Below are positions 1 to 6,230 of a stretch of DNA of 6,737 nt, one piece after another; position 1 is the first letter of the stretch; each line of letters starts with the position of its first letter. A program made the position numbers and the translations under genes. The notes under the pieces were generated by a model. That model was not told where the DNA came from. It searched no databases and worked only from the letters and a program-made list of their open reading frames with translations. The stretch lies in NCBI GenBank assembly GCA_028692535.1, contig JAQUXD010000061.1, positions 1-6,737 on the forward strand, in the 5' to 3' direction. The DNA comes from Eubacteriales bacterium (GTDB lineage Bacteria; Bacillota; Clostridia; Peptostreptococcales; Anaerovoracaceae).

Positions 1-1344
1 GATGCCGCTGGCGCTGGCCTGCGACAGGGAATGTGTTACGCCCGAACCGTCGCCCAGCACGTACAATCCTTTGATTTTCGTCTCCAAATCCCGATTGACT
101 TTCACCATGGAATTATAGAACTTTACTTCCACGCCGTAGAGAAGTGTATCCTCGTTGGCCGTTCCCGGCGCGATTTTATCGAGGGCATAGATCATTTCAA
201 TAATGTCGTCCAGCTGCCGTTTGGGCATCACCAGACTCAAATCTCCGGGTGTGGCTTTCAGCGTGGGACGGGTGAAACACTTGGCCATGCGATGCTCATT
301 GGAGCGACGGCCTTTGACCAGATCCCCGAACTTCTGGAGCAGCACGCCGCCGCCCAGCATATTGGACAAGCGCGCGATGGACTCTCCGTATTCGTTGCTG
401 TTGCGGAAGGGTTCGGTAAAGTTGTTGGAAACCAGAAGCGCAAAGTTGGTATTTTCCGTGCGCAGGGCCTCGTCCGCATAGCTGTGCCCATTGACGGTAA
501 CGATACCGTTCGTGTTTTCCGAGACGACTTCTCCGTATGGATTCATGCAGAAGGTTCGGACTTTATCGTTATATTTATCGGTCTTGTAGACGATCTTGCT
601 CTCGTAGACCTCGTCGGTGATATGCTTAAAGATTACGGCAGGGAGTTCAACGCGAAGCCCGATGTCCACCCGATTGCTCTGCATGGTGATGCCCATCTTC
701 CGGCAGATGCCCGAAATCCATTTAGAGCCGCTGCGCCCCGTGGCAAGAACCAGATCCTTGCAGGAATACTCCTGCCCCTTATCCGTGCGCACCACAAAAC
801 CGGCGTCCGTGCGCTCCACACTGTCCACAGTGGTCAGAAATTCCATGTCAATGCGTTTTTGAGTGTACGCAAACATCCGCTCCAGAATTTGTGCATTCCG
901 GTCGGTACCCAAATGACGCACTTTGGCATCCAGCAGATGCAGATTGTTCTGGAGCGCGACCGTCTTTAAATCGCTGTTGGCTGTGGTGTACAGCTTCGCG
1001 TCCGCTCCGCCCATTTCGCACAGGATACTGTCTACATACTCCATCAGCTCCATGGCTTTCTCTTTGCCCACGTATTCGTGCAAATCACCACCGAAGTCGG
1101 TGGTGATGTTGTACTTTCCATCAGAAAGAGTCCCCGCTCCGCCATAGCCGTTCATGATATGACACGGATTGCATTTGATGCAGGTTTCCGTGATTCCGCG
1201 TTTGATGGGACAAGAACGATTTTCCAGTCTTTCGCCCTTATCGAGCATCAAAACACTTGCACGATTGTCGCGACGGGTCAACTCGTACGACAAAAACACA
1301 CCGGCCGCACCCGATCCTACAACAATAATGTCGTAATGTTTCAT
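1..1344 (-). CDS. COG2509-type FAD-dependent oxidoreductase, C-terminal end cut by window edge
   Basis: Minus-strand reading frame of 448 codons, open to the left edge. The N-terminus carries a dinucleotide-binding Rossmann fold: GSGAAG at residues 10-15, with Asp35 (LMLDKG) ending the second strand as expected for FAD ribose binding. A cysteine cluster follows at C45, C55, C58 and C61, then GYGGAGTLSDGK (67-77), a pattern typical of the uncharacterised FAD-dependent dehydrogenases of COG2509. ATGRSG (201-206) is a further flavoprotein motif. Near the edge GDGSGVTHSLSQASASG (431-447) is the C-terminal FAD-contacting motif, so probably only a short tail is missing. There is no signal peptide or membrane segment, so it is likely cytoplasmic. 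Its ATG lies one base after the DUF1292 stop, with AGAGG (1351-1355) 6 nt upstream, so translation is probably coupled. The substrate is unknown. Family assignment is confident; the reaction is not. Confidence 0.85.
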   Translation of the reverse strand, partial: MKHYDIIVVGSGAAGVFLSYELTRRDNRASVLMLDKGERLENRSCPIKRGITETCIKCNPCHIMNGYGGAGTLSDGKYNITTDFGGDLHEYVGKEKAMELMEYVDSILCEMGGADAKLYTTANSDLKTVALQNNLHLLDAKVRHLGTDRNAQILERMFAYTQKRIDMEFLTTVDSVERTDAGFVVRTDKGQEYSCKDLVLATGRSGSKWISGICRKMGITMQSNRVDIGLRVELPAVIFKHITDEVYESKIVYKTDKYNDKVRTFCMNPYGEVVSENTNGIVTVNGHSYADEALRTENTNFALLVSNNFTEPFRNSNEYGESIARLSNMLGGGVLLQKFGDLVKGRRSNEHRMAKCFTRPTLKATPGDLSLVMPKRQLDDIIEMIYALDKIAPGTANEDTLLYGVEVKFYNSMVKVNRDLETKIKGLYVLGDGSGVTHSLSQASASGI

Positions 1345-1345
1345 T

Positions 1346-1645
1346 TTATTCCTCTGCGGTCAGCTTATCGAATTCTGCCACGACTTTTTCGAATTCCGCG
1401 TCGTCGTCGATATCCAGCAGTTCGAACTCTTCTTCGGAAACCTCGGCATAGCCGTAAATGTAAACGTCATCGGTCTCGTCGTCGGGAATCAGAGCGATAT
1501 ACTCTTTTCCGTCCACTTCAAAGATGCCCATGATTTCGCATTCGACTTCTGCGCCGTCATCGAACTCCAGCGTGATAAAATCGGCTTCTTCCATTTCATC
1601 TTCTTTTTCATCCATATCGAAGCTGGATTTCTTTTCTTCTGTCAT
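1346..1645 (-). CDS. DUF1292 family small acidic protein
   Basis: A 99-residue protein matching the DUF1292 family, which is widespread in Bacillota and has no established function. The core is a beta-rich stretch (about residues 20-65) with the family's hallmark pattern: FITLEFDDGAEVECEIMGIF, then a VDGKEYIAL strand and a YIYGYAE segment. Composition is extreme: I count 24 Glu and 16 Asp against 6 Lys and no Arg. The frame extends 12 codons upstream to an ATG at 1681, but I chose the ATG at 1645. GGAGGG sits 7 nt before it, and the predicted transcription start (about 1679-1682) leaves no leader for the upstream ATG. The gene follows uvrC after its own promoter and runs into the FAD oxidoreductase with a 1-nt gap, so the two are likely co-expressed. 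One cysteine (C36). Cytoplasmic by inference. Confidence 0.9.
   Translation of the reverse strand: MTEEKKSSFDMDEKEDEMEEADFITLEFDDGAEVECEIMGIFEVDGKEYIALIPDDETDDVYIYGYAEVSEEEFELLDIDDDAEFEKVVAEFDKLTAEE
1351..1355 (-). promoter_or_regulatory. Ribosome binding site of the FAD oxidoreductase, inside the DUF1292 gene end
   Basis: On the minus strand AGAGG lies 6 nt before the ATG at 1344 and is embedded in the last codons of the DUF1292 gene. This fixes the oxidoreductase start and suggests that ribosomes finishing the upstream gene feed the downstream one. Confidence 0.65.
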
Positions 1646-1651
1646 TTTAAA

Positions 1652-1657
1652 CCCTCC
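1652..1657 (-). promoter_or_regulatory. Ribosome binding site deciding the DUF1292 start
   Basis: GGAGGG on the minus strand, with about 7 nt to the ATG at 1645. It is a near-consensus Shine-Dalgarno site and selects the shorter 99-residue form over the 111-residue frame beginning at 1681. Confidence 0.8.
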
Positions 1658-1664
1658 ATTTCGG

Positions 1665-1680
1665 TGGCGGCTCTGCGCCA
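1665..1680 (-). other. Possible 5'-terminal stem-loop in the DUF1292 mRNA leader
   Basis: On the minus strand TGGCG (1680-1676) pairs with CGCCA (1669-1665) around a 6-nt loop. With the promoter called at 1686-1714 the transcript should begin at about 1679-1682, so the hairpin would sit at the very 5' end. Such structures can protect an mRNA from 5'-end decay. The stem is only 5 bp, so this is tentative, and it leaves the GGAGGG site free. Confidence 0.3.
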
Positions 1681-1685
1681 TTGGT

Positions 1686-1714
1686 ATTGTACCATGATTC
1701 TATGGATTCGCCAA
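1686..1714 (-). promoter_or_regulatory. Sigma-A-type promoter for DUF1292 and the FAD oxidoreductase
   Basis: On the minus strand the -35 box is TTGGCG (1714-1709, 4 of 6 to consensus), followed by an exact 17-bp spacer and the -10 box TACAAT (1691-1686, 5 of 6). The -10 is preceded by TGG, giving an extended -10 (TG-n). It lies directly behind the uvrC stop (TAA 1720-1718), so the downstream pair has its own transcription start, although read-through from uvrC is not excluded because no terminator is seen. Confidence 0.7.
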
Positions 1715-1717
1715 ATA

Positions 1718-3586
1718 TTATTTGACGGTCTCCGGCTCCCGTTCCGGGAGGCTTCGATCCTTTTCGGAAAAGTACCGGAACACCGCATCCGCCGCAGTGC
1801 GATTCATGCCCGGAACCTTTGCCAGTTCTTCCGCAGAGGCCGTTTTGATGGCATCCACGCCGCCAAAATGTGCAAACAGGGCAGCTTTGCGCTTTTCTCC
1901 CACCCCTTCGATGGGATCCAGCAGCGACCGGCTCATTTTCTTTCCCCTGAGCTTATGGTGGTAATCGATGGCAAATCGATGGACCTCTTCCTGGATGGTG
2001 CCGATGAACGCAAAGAGTTCCTTCCTGTTTCGGAGGGGGATCTCCCGGTTTTCGTAGAGCAGACTGCTTGTCCTGTGATGAGCATCTTTGATCATGCCGG
2101 CTGTGGGAATATCGAACCGCAACGATTCCAACACCTTGATCGCGCCGTTGACCTGAGTCTTTCCCCCATCCATCAGAATCAGATCGGGCAGATGATCAAA
2201 GCCCTGAACGCCCTCCTGTGCTTTTTTGAGTCTTCGAAACAAAACCTCCTGCAAGCTTGCCACGTCATCGGCGCCTTCCACCGAACGGATTTTAAAACGT
2301 CGATATCCTTTCTTGTACGGTTGTCCGTCCAAAAAGACCACCATGCCACCCACGGAGTCGACCCCGTTGATGTTTGAGATATCGAAGGCTTCGATCCGGT
2401 GTATAGCGCTGCCCAGGGGTGCTCCGAGTATTTCTGTAAATGCCTCTTGGATCGCCTCCTGCTTTTCCTTTTGTCGCGCAGCCCGCTCGTCCAAGGTCCG
2501 GACCATCACTTCCACATCCTGCTTGACCAGAGACAACAGAGCCCGCTTTTCGCCTCTTGCGGGGACGGTCACCGTCACCTTGCCGCCTTTCTGTGCCGTG
2601 AGCCATTCCGAAAGCAAACCGGCGTCTCCGGGCAACTTCTCTACTATGATTTCCTTGGGGATCAGCACGTTGGCATCGTAGTATTGCTGGATAAAAGCGC
2701 CAGCCAGATCCGCTTCCTCTCCCGGATGTAAATCTCCCAACGGAAAAGTCTCCCGCCCGGACAATTTTCCTTCCCGAACAGTAAAGAGGATCCCATGTGC
2801 GCCGCTTTCACCCGAATGGATCAGAACCAGATCCAAATCCTCTTTCCGGGAAAGGACCACCCGTTGCTTTTCGGTGATCGCTTTGGCTGCTTCAATGGAA
2901 TCTCTGAGCGAAGCGGCTGTTTCGAAATCCATCTCTTCTGCGGCCTGCTGCATCTGCGCGGTGAGCGTGCGAATCAGGTCCCGGTCTTTTCCCTGCAGAA
3001 AATCCATGGCTTTTTCCACGGCGCGCGCATATTCTTTTCTGTCGGCTGTGCCAAGACAGATCCCGCGGCACTGCCGGATGTGATAGTTCAGACAAGGCTT
3101 CACATCTTTGGGAAACTGCACGGTGGCGCATCGTTTCAAGGCATACGCTCTGTTGAGAAGGTCAATGATCTGGTTCACAGCGCCGGCATCGGCATAGGGC
3201 CCGAAGTATTTGGATCCGTCGTTGACGAGCCGTCGGGTTTTGAGGACTCTGGGGTACGCCTCCCCCAGCGTCACTTTGATATAGGGATAGGTTTTGTCGT
3301 CCCGGAGGAGGACGTTGTATTTCGGTGTATATTTCTTGATCAGGTTGCACTCCAGGATCAGCGCTTCCATTTCAGTGCCGGTAGTGATGTAATCAAACTC
3401 AGTGATCTGCTCCACCATCTTGCGGACCTTGGGCGGTTGGTTTCTGGGCGAATTAAAATACTGACGCACCCGGTTTTTCAGGGAAATCGCTTTGCCAACG
3501 TAAATGATCTGCCCGAATGCGTCTTTATGAAGATAAACACCGGGACTGTCCGGAAGTTTTTTCAGTTGTTCGCGAATGTCAAACAT
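1718..3586 (-). CDS. uvrC: UvrABC excinuclease subunit C
   Basis: A full-length 622-residue UvrC, the dual-incision nuclease of nucleotide excision repair; it acts in the cytoplasm on the UvrB-DNA complex. The N-terminal GIY-YIG nuclease (about 12-95) has GVY (16-18), YVGKA (29-33), Arg39 and the conserved Glu in ALILE (79). Four cysteines, C153, C165, C173 and C177, match the spacing of the Fe-S cluster described for UvrC. A UVR motif around 215-235 (EEMDFETAASLRD) should contact UvrB. The RNase H-like second nuclease has Asp402 (FDIS), Asp440/441, Asp473 (LMDGG) and His536 (EVHRFA). The C-terminus (about 553-607) holds a double helix-hairpin-helix DNA-binding unit. The ATG at 3586 is the only good start before an in-frame TAA 27 nt upstream. 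The nearest GGAG (3602-3605) is 15 nt away, so initiation may be weak or coupled to the carboxypeptidase gene. Confidence 0.98.
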   Translation of the reverse strand: MFDIREQLKKLPDSPGVYLHKDAFGQIIYVGKAISLKNRVRQYFNSPRNQPPKVRKMVEQITEFDYITTGTEMEALILECNLIKKYTPKYNVLLRDDKTYPYIKVTLGEAYPRVLKTRRLVNDGSKYFGPYADAGAVNQIIDLLNRAYALKRCATVQFPKDVKPCLNYHIRQCRGICLGTADRKEYARAVEKAMDFLQGKDRDLIRTLTAQMQQAAEEMDFETAASLRDSIEAAKAITEKQRVVLSRKEDLDLVLIHSGESGAHGILFTVREGKLSGRETFPLGDLHPGEEADLAGAFIQQYYDANVLIPKEIIVEKLPGDAGLLSEWLTAQKGGKVTVTVPARGEKRALLSLVKQDVEVMVRTLDERAARQKEKQEAIQEAFTEILGAPLGSAIHRIEAFDISNINGVDSVGGMVVFLDGQPYKKGYRRFKIRSVEGADDVASLQEVLFRRLKKAQEGVQGFDHLPDLILMDGGKTQVNGAIKVLESLRFDIPTAGMIKDAHHRTSSLLYENREIPLRNRKELFAFIGTIQEEVHRFAIDYHHKLRGKKMSRSLLDPIEGVGEKRKAALFAHFGGVDAIKTASAEELAKVPGMNRTAADAVFRYFSEKDRSLPEREPETVK

Positions 3587-3613
3587 TTTCGGGTCGTAGC
3601 GCTCCGCGCAATC

Positions 3614-4996
3614 TTAACGGTTATCCCAATGACGGCTTTCGTAGTGCCGCTCCCATTCCTGGCGCCGGGCCTCTTCCTGGGCTTGCTTTTGACGAAGGCG
3701 CAGGGCTCGGGCTTCCTTTTTTTTGCGGATCTGCCGCCGCTTGTATACGATATAAACCACGAGCAGAAGGATCAGACCCAAAACCAGAGCCAGAAAGGTT
3801 TTTCCGATCAAAGCCGCAGTGGAGTCCTCGATGCCGAAGATCGATAACAATCCGCCTTCTTCTATGCCTGCGGAAGCAACGGCGGAAAACACGGCGATCC
3901 GACTGCCGCTCTCCAGCAATTCGATCTCTCCGATCTTCTGTCCCTCTTCCACCGGCGCCAGGACAAAGGGATCCAGTCGAATCTCCGTGGTCAGCACCGA
4001 TTCGGAAGCCTCCACCGGTACGGTGTAAGCGATATCCTGCTCAGTAACGGCGATAACTTTATTCACTGAGCCTCTTCGAATCGAAACCGTTCCCAATTCG
4101 GTTCCCGCCTCCAGAACGCCGATAGTCTTATAATTCTCAAAGCCCCAGTCCAACAGTGCGATGCTGTCGGCAAAGCGCCCCAGATCGCTGGATTTGAGGA
4201 CCACCGACAACAGCGTTGTTCCATCCTGCTCGGCCGCCGATACCAGGCATCCCTGAGCTTGGCTGGTATATCCGGTCTTGACACCGATCGCTTTAGGATA
4301 TCTGCAGTGCCGAAGCACACCGTTCACGTAGATCGAAGTGGATGCCTGTTCATCCCAGAGAAGGCGGTTCGTGGTCCTGAAGTCTCTTGGCCCGCTCTTA
4401 TTGGTAGCGTCTATATGATAGGAAGTCGAACGGACCAGCATGCGGAAGGTCTCATTTTCCATACAGTTTTTCGCAATCAAGGCCAGATCGTGGGCTGTGG
4501 TCACATGGAGCGGATCGTGAAGTCCGTGAGGATTGACAAAATTGGTATTCTCAGCTCCGAATTCCCGCGCTTTTTCGTTCATAAGTACCGCAAACTCCGA
4601 CACGCTGCCGCAAATGGCCCAAGCCAAAGCCTCGGCACTGTCGTTGGCCGACTGAATCATCAAGGCATTGAGAAGATCCATGACTCCAACCACTTCTCCG
4701 GCCTTCAGACCGATACTGCTTCCGCCGGTCTGCGCCACCTGATCGTCGATGATGACCTCAGACTCGGGGTCCAGATGCTCCAAAGCCAATATACATGTGA
4801 TCATTTTTGTTGTGCTGGCGGGAAACATTTTTCGATCCGCCGCCTTTTCGTATAGGATCTCTCCGGTCGTCATATCCATCAGCACTGCGGATTCTGCTTC
4901 CAAACGAGGCTCTTTGGTCAATGCGGCTGCGGAAACAGCATTTGAAAGCAGCAGTATCAGTGTGAGTATGAGGATCAGAAAGCGGGGTTTTTTCAT
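3614..4996 (-). CDS. D-alanyl-D-alanine carboxypeptidase (PBP5/DacA-DacF type), membrane anchored
   Basis: A 460-residue low-molecular-weight penicillin-binding protein that removes the terminal D-Ala from peptidoglycan pentapeptides outside the membrane, limiting cross-linking. Numbered from the ATG at 4996: Sec signal peptide 1 to about 24 (MKKP, a leucine/isoleucine-rich core, then VSA-A), and the S11 transpeptidase-like domain with catalytic STTK (61-64), SAN (116-118) and KTG (240-242). A PBP5 C-terminal domain (about 290-380) ends in the typical APVEEGQKIG stretch. A transmembrane helix lies at about 395-418, followed by a 42-residue charged tail (KRRQIRKKK onward). The frame runs upstream to an ATG at 5056, but that lies in the promoter and would bury the signal peptide, so 4996 is chosen. 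The ribosome site is weak (AAAGG 5010-5014, 13 nt away). Probably co-transcribed with uvrC. Whether it is the vegetative or sporulation paralogue cannot be decided, so no symbol is given. Confidence 0.93.
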   Translation of the reverse strand: MKKPRFLILILTLILLLSNAVSAAALTKEPRLEAESAVLMDMTTGEILYEKAADRKMFPASTTKMITCILALEHLDPESEVIIDDQVAQTGGSSIGLKAGEVVGVMDLLNALMIQSANDSAEALAWAICGSVSEFAVLMNEKAREFGAENTNFVNPHGLHDPLHVTTAHDLALIAKNCMENETFRMLVRSTSYHIDATNKSGPRDFRTTNRLLWDEQASTSIYVNGVLRHCRYPKAIGVKTGYTSQAQGCLVSAAEQDGTTLLSVVLKSSDLGRFADSIALLDWGFENYKTIGVLEAGTELGTVSIRRGSVNKVIAVTEQDIAYTVPVEASESVLTTEIRLDPFVLAPVEEGQKIGEIELLESGSRIAVFSAVASAGIEEGGLLSIFGIEDSTAALIGKTFLALVLGLILLLVVYIVYKRRQIRKKKEARALRLRQKQAQEEARRQEWERHYESRHWDNR

Positions 4997-5041
4997 GGTA
5001 TAATTGGGGCCTTTCGCTGAAATTGTATGCAAACATTCTAT

Positions 5042-5069
5042 TTGCCATTGTATCATATTGTGTTATACT
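5042..5069 (+). promoter_or_regulatory. Sigma-A-type promoter for serC-serA
   Basis: The -35 box is TTGCCA (5042-5047, 5 of 6), with a 16-bp spacer and the -10 box TATACT (5064-5069, 5 of 6). The preceding TGT makes an extended -10. Transcription should start near 5075-5077, giving a leader of about 50 nt with no room for a T-box or a sizeable riboswitch. It overlaps the oppositely directed carboxypeptidase promoter almost completely. Confidence 0.7.
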
Positions 5070-5075
5070 TTTGCA
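5047..5075 (-). promoter_or_regulatory. Likely promoter for the carboxypeptidase-uvrC unit
   Basis: On the minus strand the -10 box TACAAT (5052-5047, 5 of 6) is preceded by TGA, an extended -10. The hexamer 17 bp upstream is TGCAAA (5075-5070), only 3 of 6 to consensus. Transcription would start near 5040, leaving a leader of about 44 nt before the ATG at 4996. A second TACAAT at 5027-5022 is an alternative -10 but lacks a fair -35. Confidence 0.5.
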
Positions 5076-5112
5076 TAATCTTTTCCCCGGAACAATCCAC
5101 AAAGCACCAGAC

Positions 5113-5118
5113 AGGAGG
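5113..5118 (+). promoter_or_regulatory. Strong ribosome binding site of serC
   Basis: A perfect AGGAGG, 8 nt before the ATG at 5127, confirming that start. Confidence 0.85.
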
Positions 5119-5126
5119 CCGATCGA

Positions 5127-6230
5127 ATGTTCAAATCCAGAGTGTACAACTTCTCCGCCGGACCGTCCATGCTCCCCTTGGAAGTGATGGAACAGGCAGC
5201 ATCAGAAATGACAAATTATAGAGGATGCGGCATGTCAGTGATGGAGATGAGTCACCGATCACAGGATTTCGAATCGATCCTCCGGACTGCAGAGCAAGAT
5301 CTCCGGGACCTGATGCATATCTCCCAGGACTACAGCGTTCTCTTCCTCCAGGGAGGCGGAACACTGCAGTTTGCCATGGTTCCTATGAACCTGCTCCGGA
5401 AATCCTTCAAAGCAGATTACGTCGTAACAGGAACCTGGGCAAAAAAGGCCGCGGAGGAAGCAGCGAAATTCGGAGACATTCGGATCACCGCGTCTTCGGA
5501 AAGCGACGGCTACACCTACACGCCGGATGTCACTGCAGAAAATTTCAGGACAGATGCAGATTATATCTATGTCACCGGCAACAACACGGTGTTCGGTGCC
5601 AGATGGGCCCAATACCCTGACACCGGAGACATCCCCCTGGTCTGTGATCTATCCTCGGGCATCCTGTCCGAGGAGATCGATGTGAATCGATTTGGATTGA
5701 TCTGGGCGGGCGCCCAGAAAAACATCGGCCCCGCAGGACTGGTGATTGTGATCATCCGAAAGGATTTGCTGGGATTTGCTCCGCCCGAAACACCCACCAT
5801 GCTGAATTATCAAATCATGGCAGAGCACGCTTCTTTGTATAATACTCCGCCGACCTACGCAATATATGTCGCAGGACTCACCTTTCGTTTTCTTAAGGAA
5901 AACGGCGGTGTACCGGCTATGGAAGCCCTCAACAGGAAGAAAGCCGGCCTGTTGTACCGGTGCATCGACAGCAGCAAGCTGTTCACCGCGCCGGTTGCGC
6001 CAAGAGATCGTTCTCTGATGAGCGTCGTATTCAAAACCGGAGATCCTGAGCTGGACAAAATCTTCGTTGACCAAGCCAGAGAACGAGGACTGGTGAATCT
6101 GGCCGGTCATCGGATCGCCGGAGGCATGCGCGCCAGCATTTACAATGCCATGCCTTTGGAAGGCGTGGAAGCGCTGATCCGCTTTATCGAAGAATTTGAC
6201 AGGACGCATGCAGGAGGGCCCCATGTATAA
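5127..6230 (+). CDS. serC: Phosphoserine aminotransferase
   Basis: A complete 367-residue SerC, close to the family's usual length of about 360. It is a cytoplasmic PLP enzyme that converts 3-phosphohydroxypyruvate plus glutamate to 3-phosphoserine plus 2-oxoglutarate, the second step of serine synthesis. The N-terminus has the family signature NFSAGPSMLP (8-17). MSHRS (41-45) supplies the phosphate-contacting Arg44. GGGT (76-79) and Trp104 lie at the cofactor pocket, Asp174 (CDLSS) should pair with the pyridine nitrogen, and Lys198 in AGAQKNIGPAG is the Schiff-base lysine. GGMRASIYNAMP (332-343) is the C-terminal substrate-binding signature. It starts at ATG 5127 behind AGGAGG. Its last 8 nt overlap the start of serA, so the two are an operon with probable translational coupling. 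Driven by the promoter at 5042-5069. Confidence 0.98.
   Translation: MFKSRVYNFSAGPSMLPLEVMEQAASEMTNYRGCGMSVMEMSHRSQDFESILRTAEQDLRDLMHISQDYSVLFLQGGGTLQFAMVPMNLLRKSFKADYVVTGTWAKKAAEEAAKFGDIRITASSESDGYTYTPDVTAENFRTDADYIYVTGNNTVFGARWAQYPDTGDIPLVCDLSSGILSEEIDVNRFGLIWAGAQKNIGPAGLVIVIIRKDLLGFAPPETPTMLNYQIMAEHASLYNTPPTYAIYVAGLTFRFLKENGGVPAMEALNRKKAGLLYRCIDSSKLFTAPVAPRDRSLMSVVFKTGDPELDKIFVDQARERGLVNLAGHRIAGGMRASIYNAMPLEGVEALIRFIEEFDRTHAGGPHV
6212..6217 (+). promoter_or_regulatory. Ribosome binding site of serA, inside the serC end
   Basis: AGGAGG lies 5 nt before the ATG at 6223, within the last codons of serC. It supports a serA start that overlaps the serC stop by 8 nt. Confidence 0.8.

Larger units (their letters stand above)
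5026..5077. repeat. 8-bp inverted repeat flanking the divergent promoters
   Basis: TATGCAAA (5026-5033) and its exact reverse complement TTTGCATA (5070-5077) bracket the two divergent promoters, with centres 44 bp apart, about four helical turns. The right arm overlaps the -35 of the carboxypeptidase promoter and the expected serC transcription start. ATTGTAT also recurs at 5022-5028 and 5047-5053, with a variant ATTGTGT at 5057-5063. The repeat could be a paired operator, but in an AT-rich region of this size an 8-bp match may also be chance. Confidence 0.35.

Noticed and set aside
31..969. Plus-strand open frame of 312 codons
   Set aside because: It lies antisense to the FAD oxidoreductase, whose Rossmann, cysteine and C-terminal GDG motifs fit the minus strand. 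The plus frame shows no recognisable domain and no ribosome site.
1736..1750. Perfect 6-bp hairpin (CTCCCG-loop-CGGGAG) at the end of uvrC, considered as a terminator
   Set aside because: It lies inside the coding sequence and no T-run follows directly on the transcript strand, so it lacks the form of an intrinsic terminator.
1664..2377. Plus-strand open frame of 237 codons
   Set aside because: It lies antisense to the uvrC C-terminal half (RNase H-like and helix-hairpin-helix regions) and lacks coding hallmarks.
2795..3847. Plus-strand open frame of 350 codons spanning the uvrC/carboxypeptidase junction
   Set aside because: It is an antisense shadow. It stays open across the junction because the two minus-strand genes share a frame, and the complementary strand covers UvrC catalytic motifs.
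4997..5056. N-terminal extension of the carboxypeptidase from the ATG at 5056
   Set aside because: It would place 20 polar residues before a clear signal peptide, and the codon lies within the predicted promoter, upstream of the transcription start.
5076..5126. Riboswitch or T-box leader before serC
   Set aside because: The leader is only about 50 nt and shows no T-box or riboswitch core.
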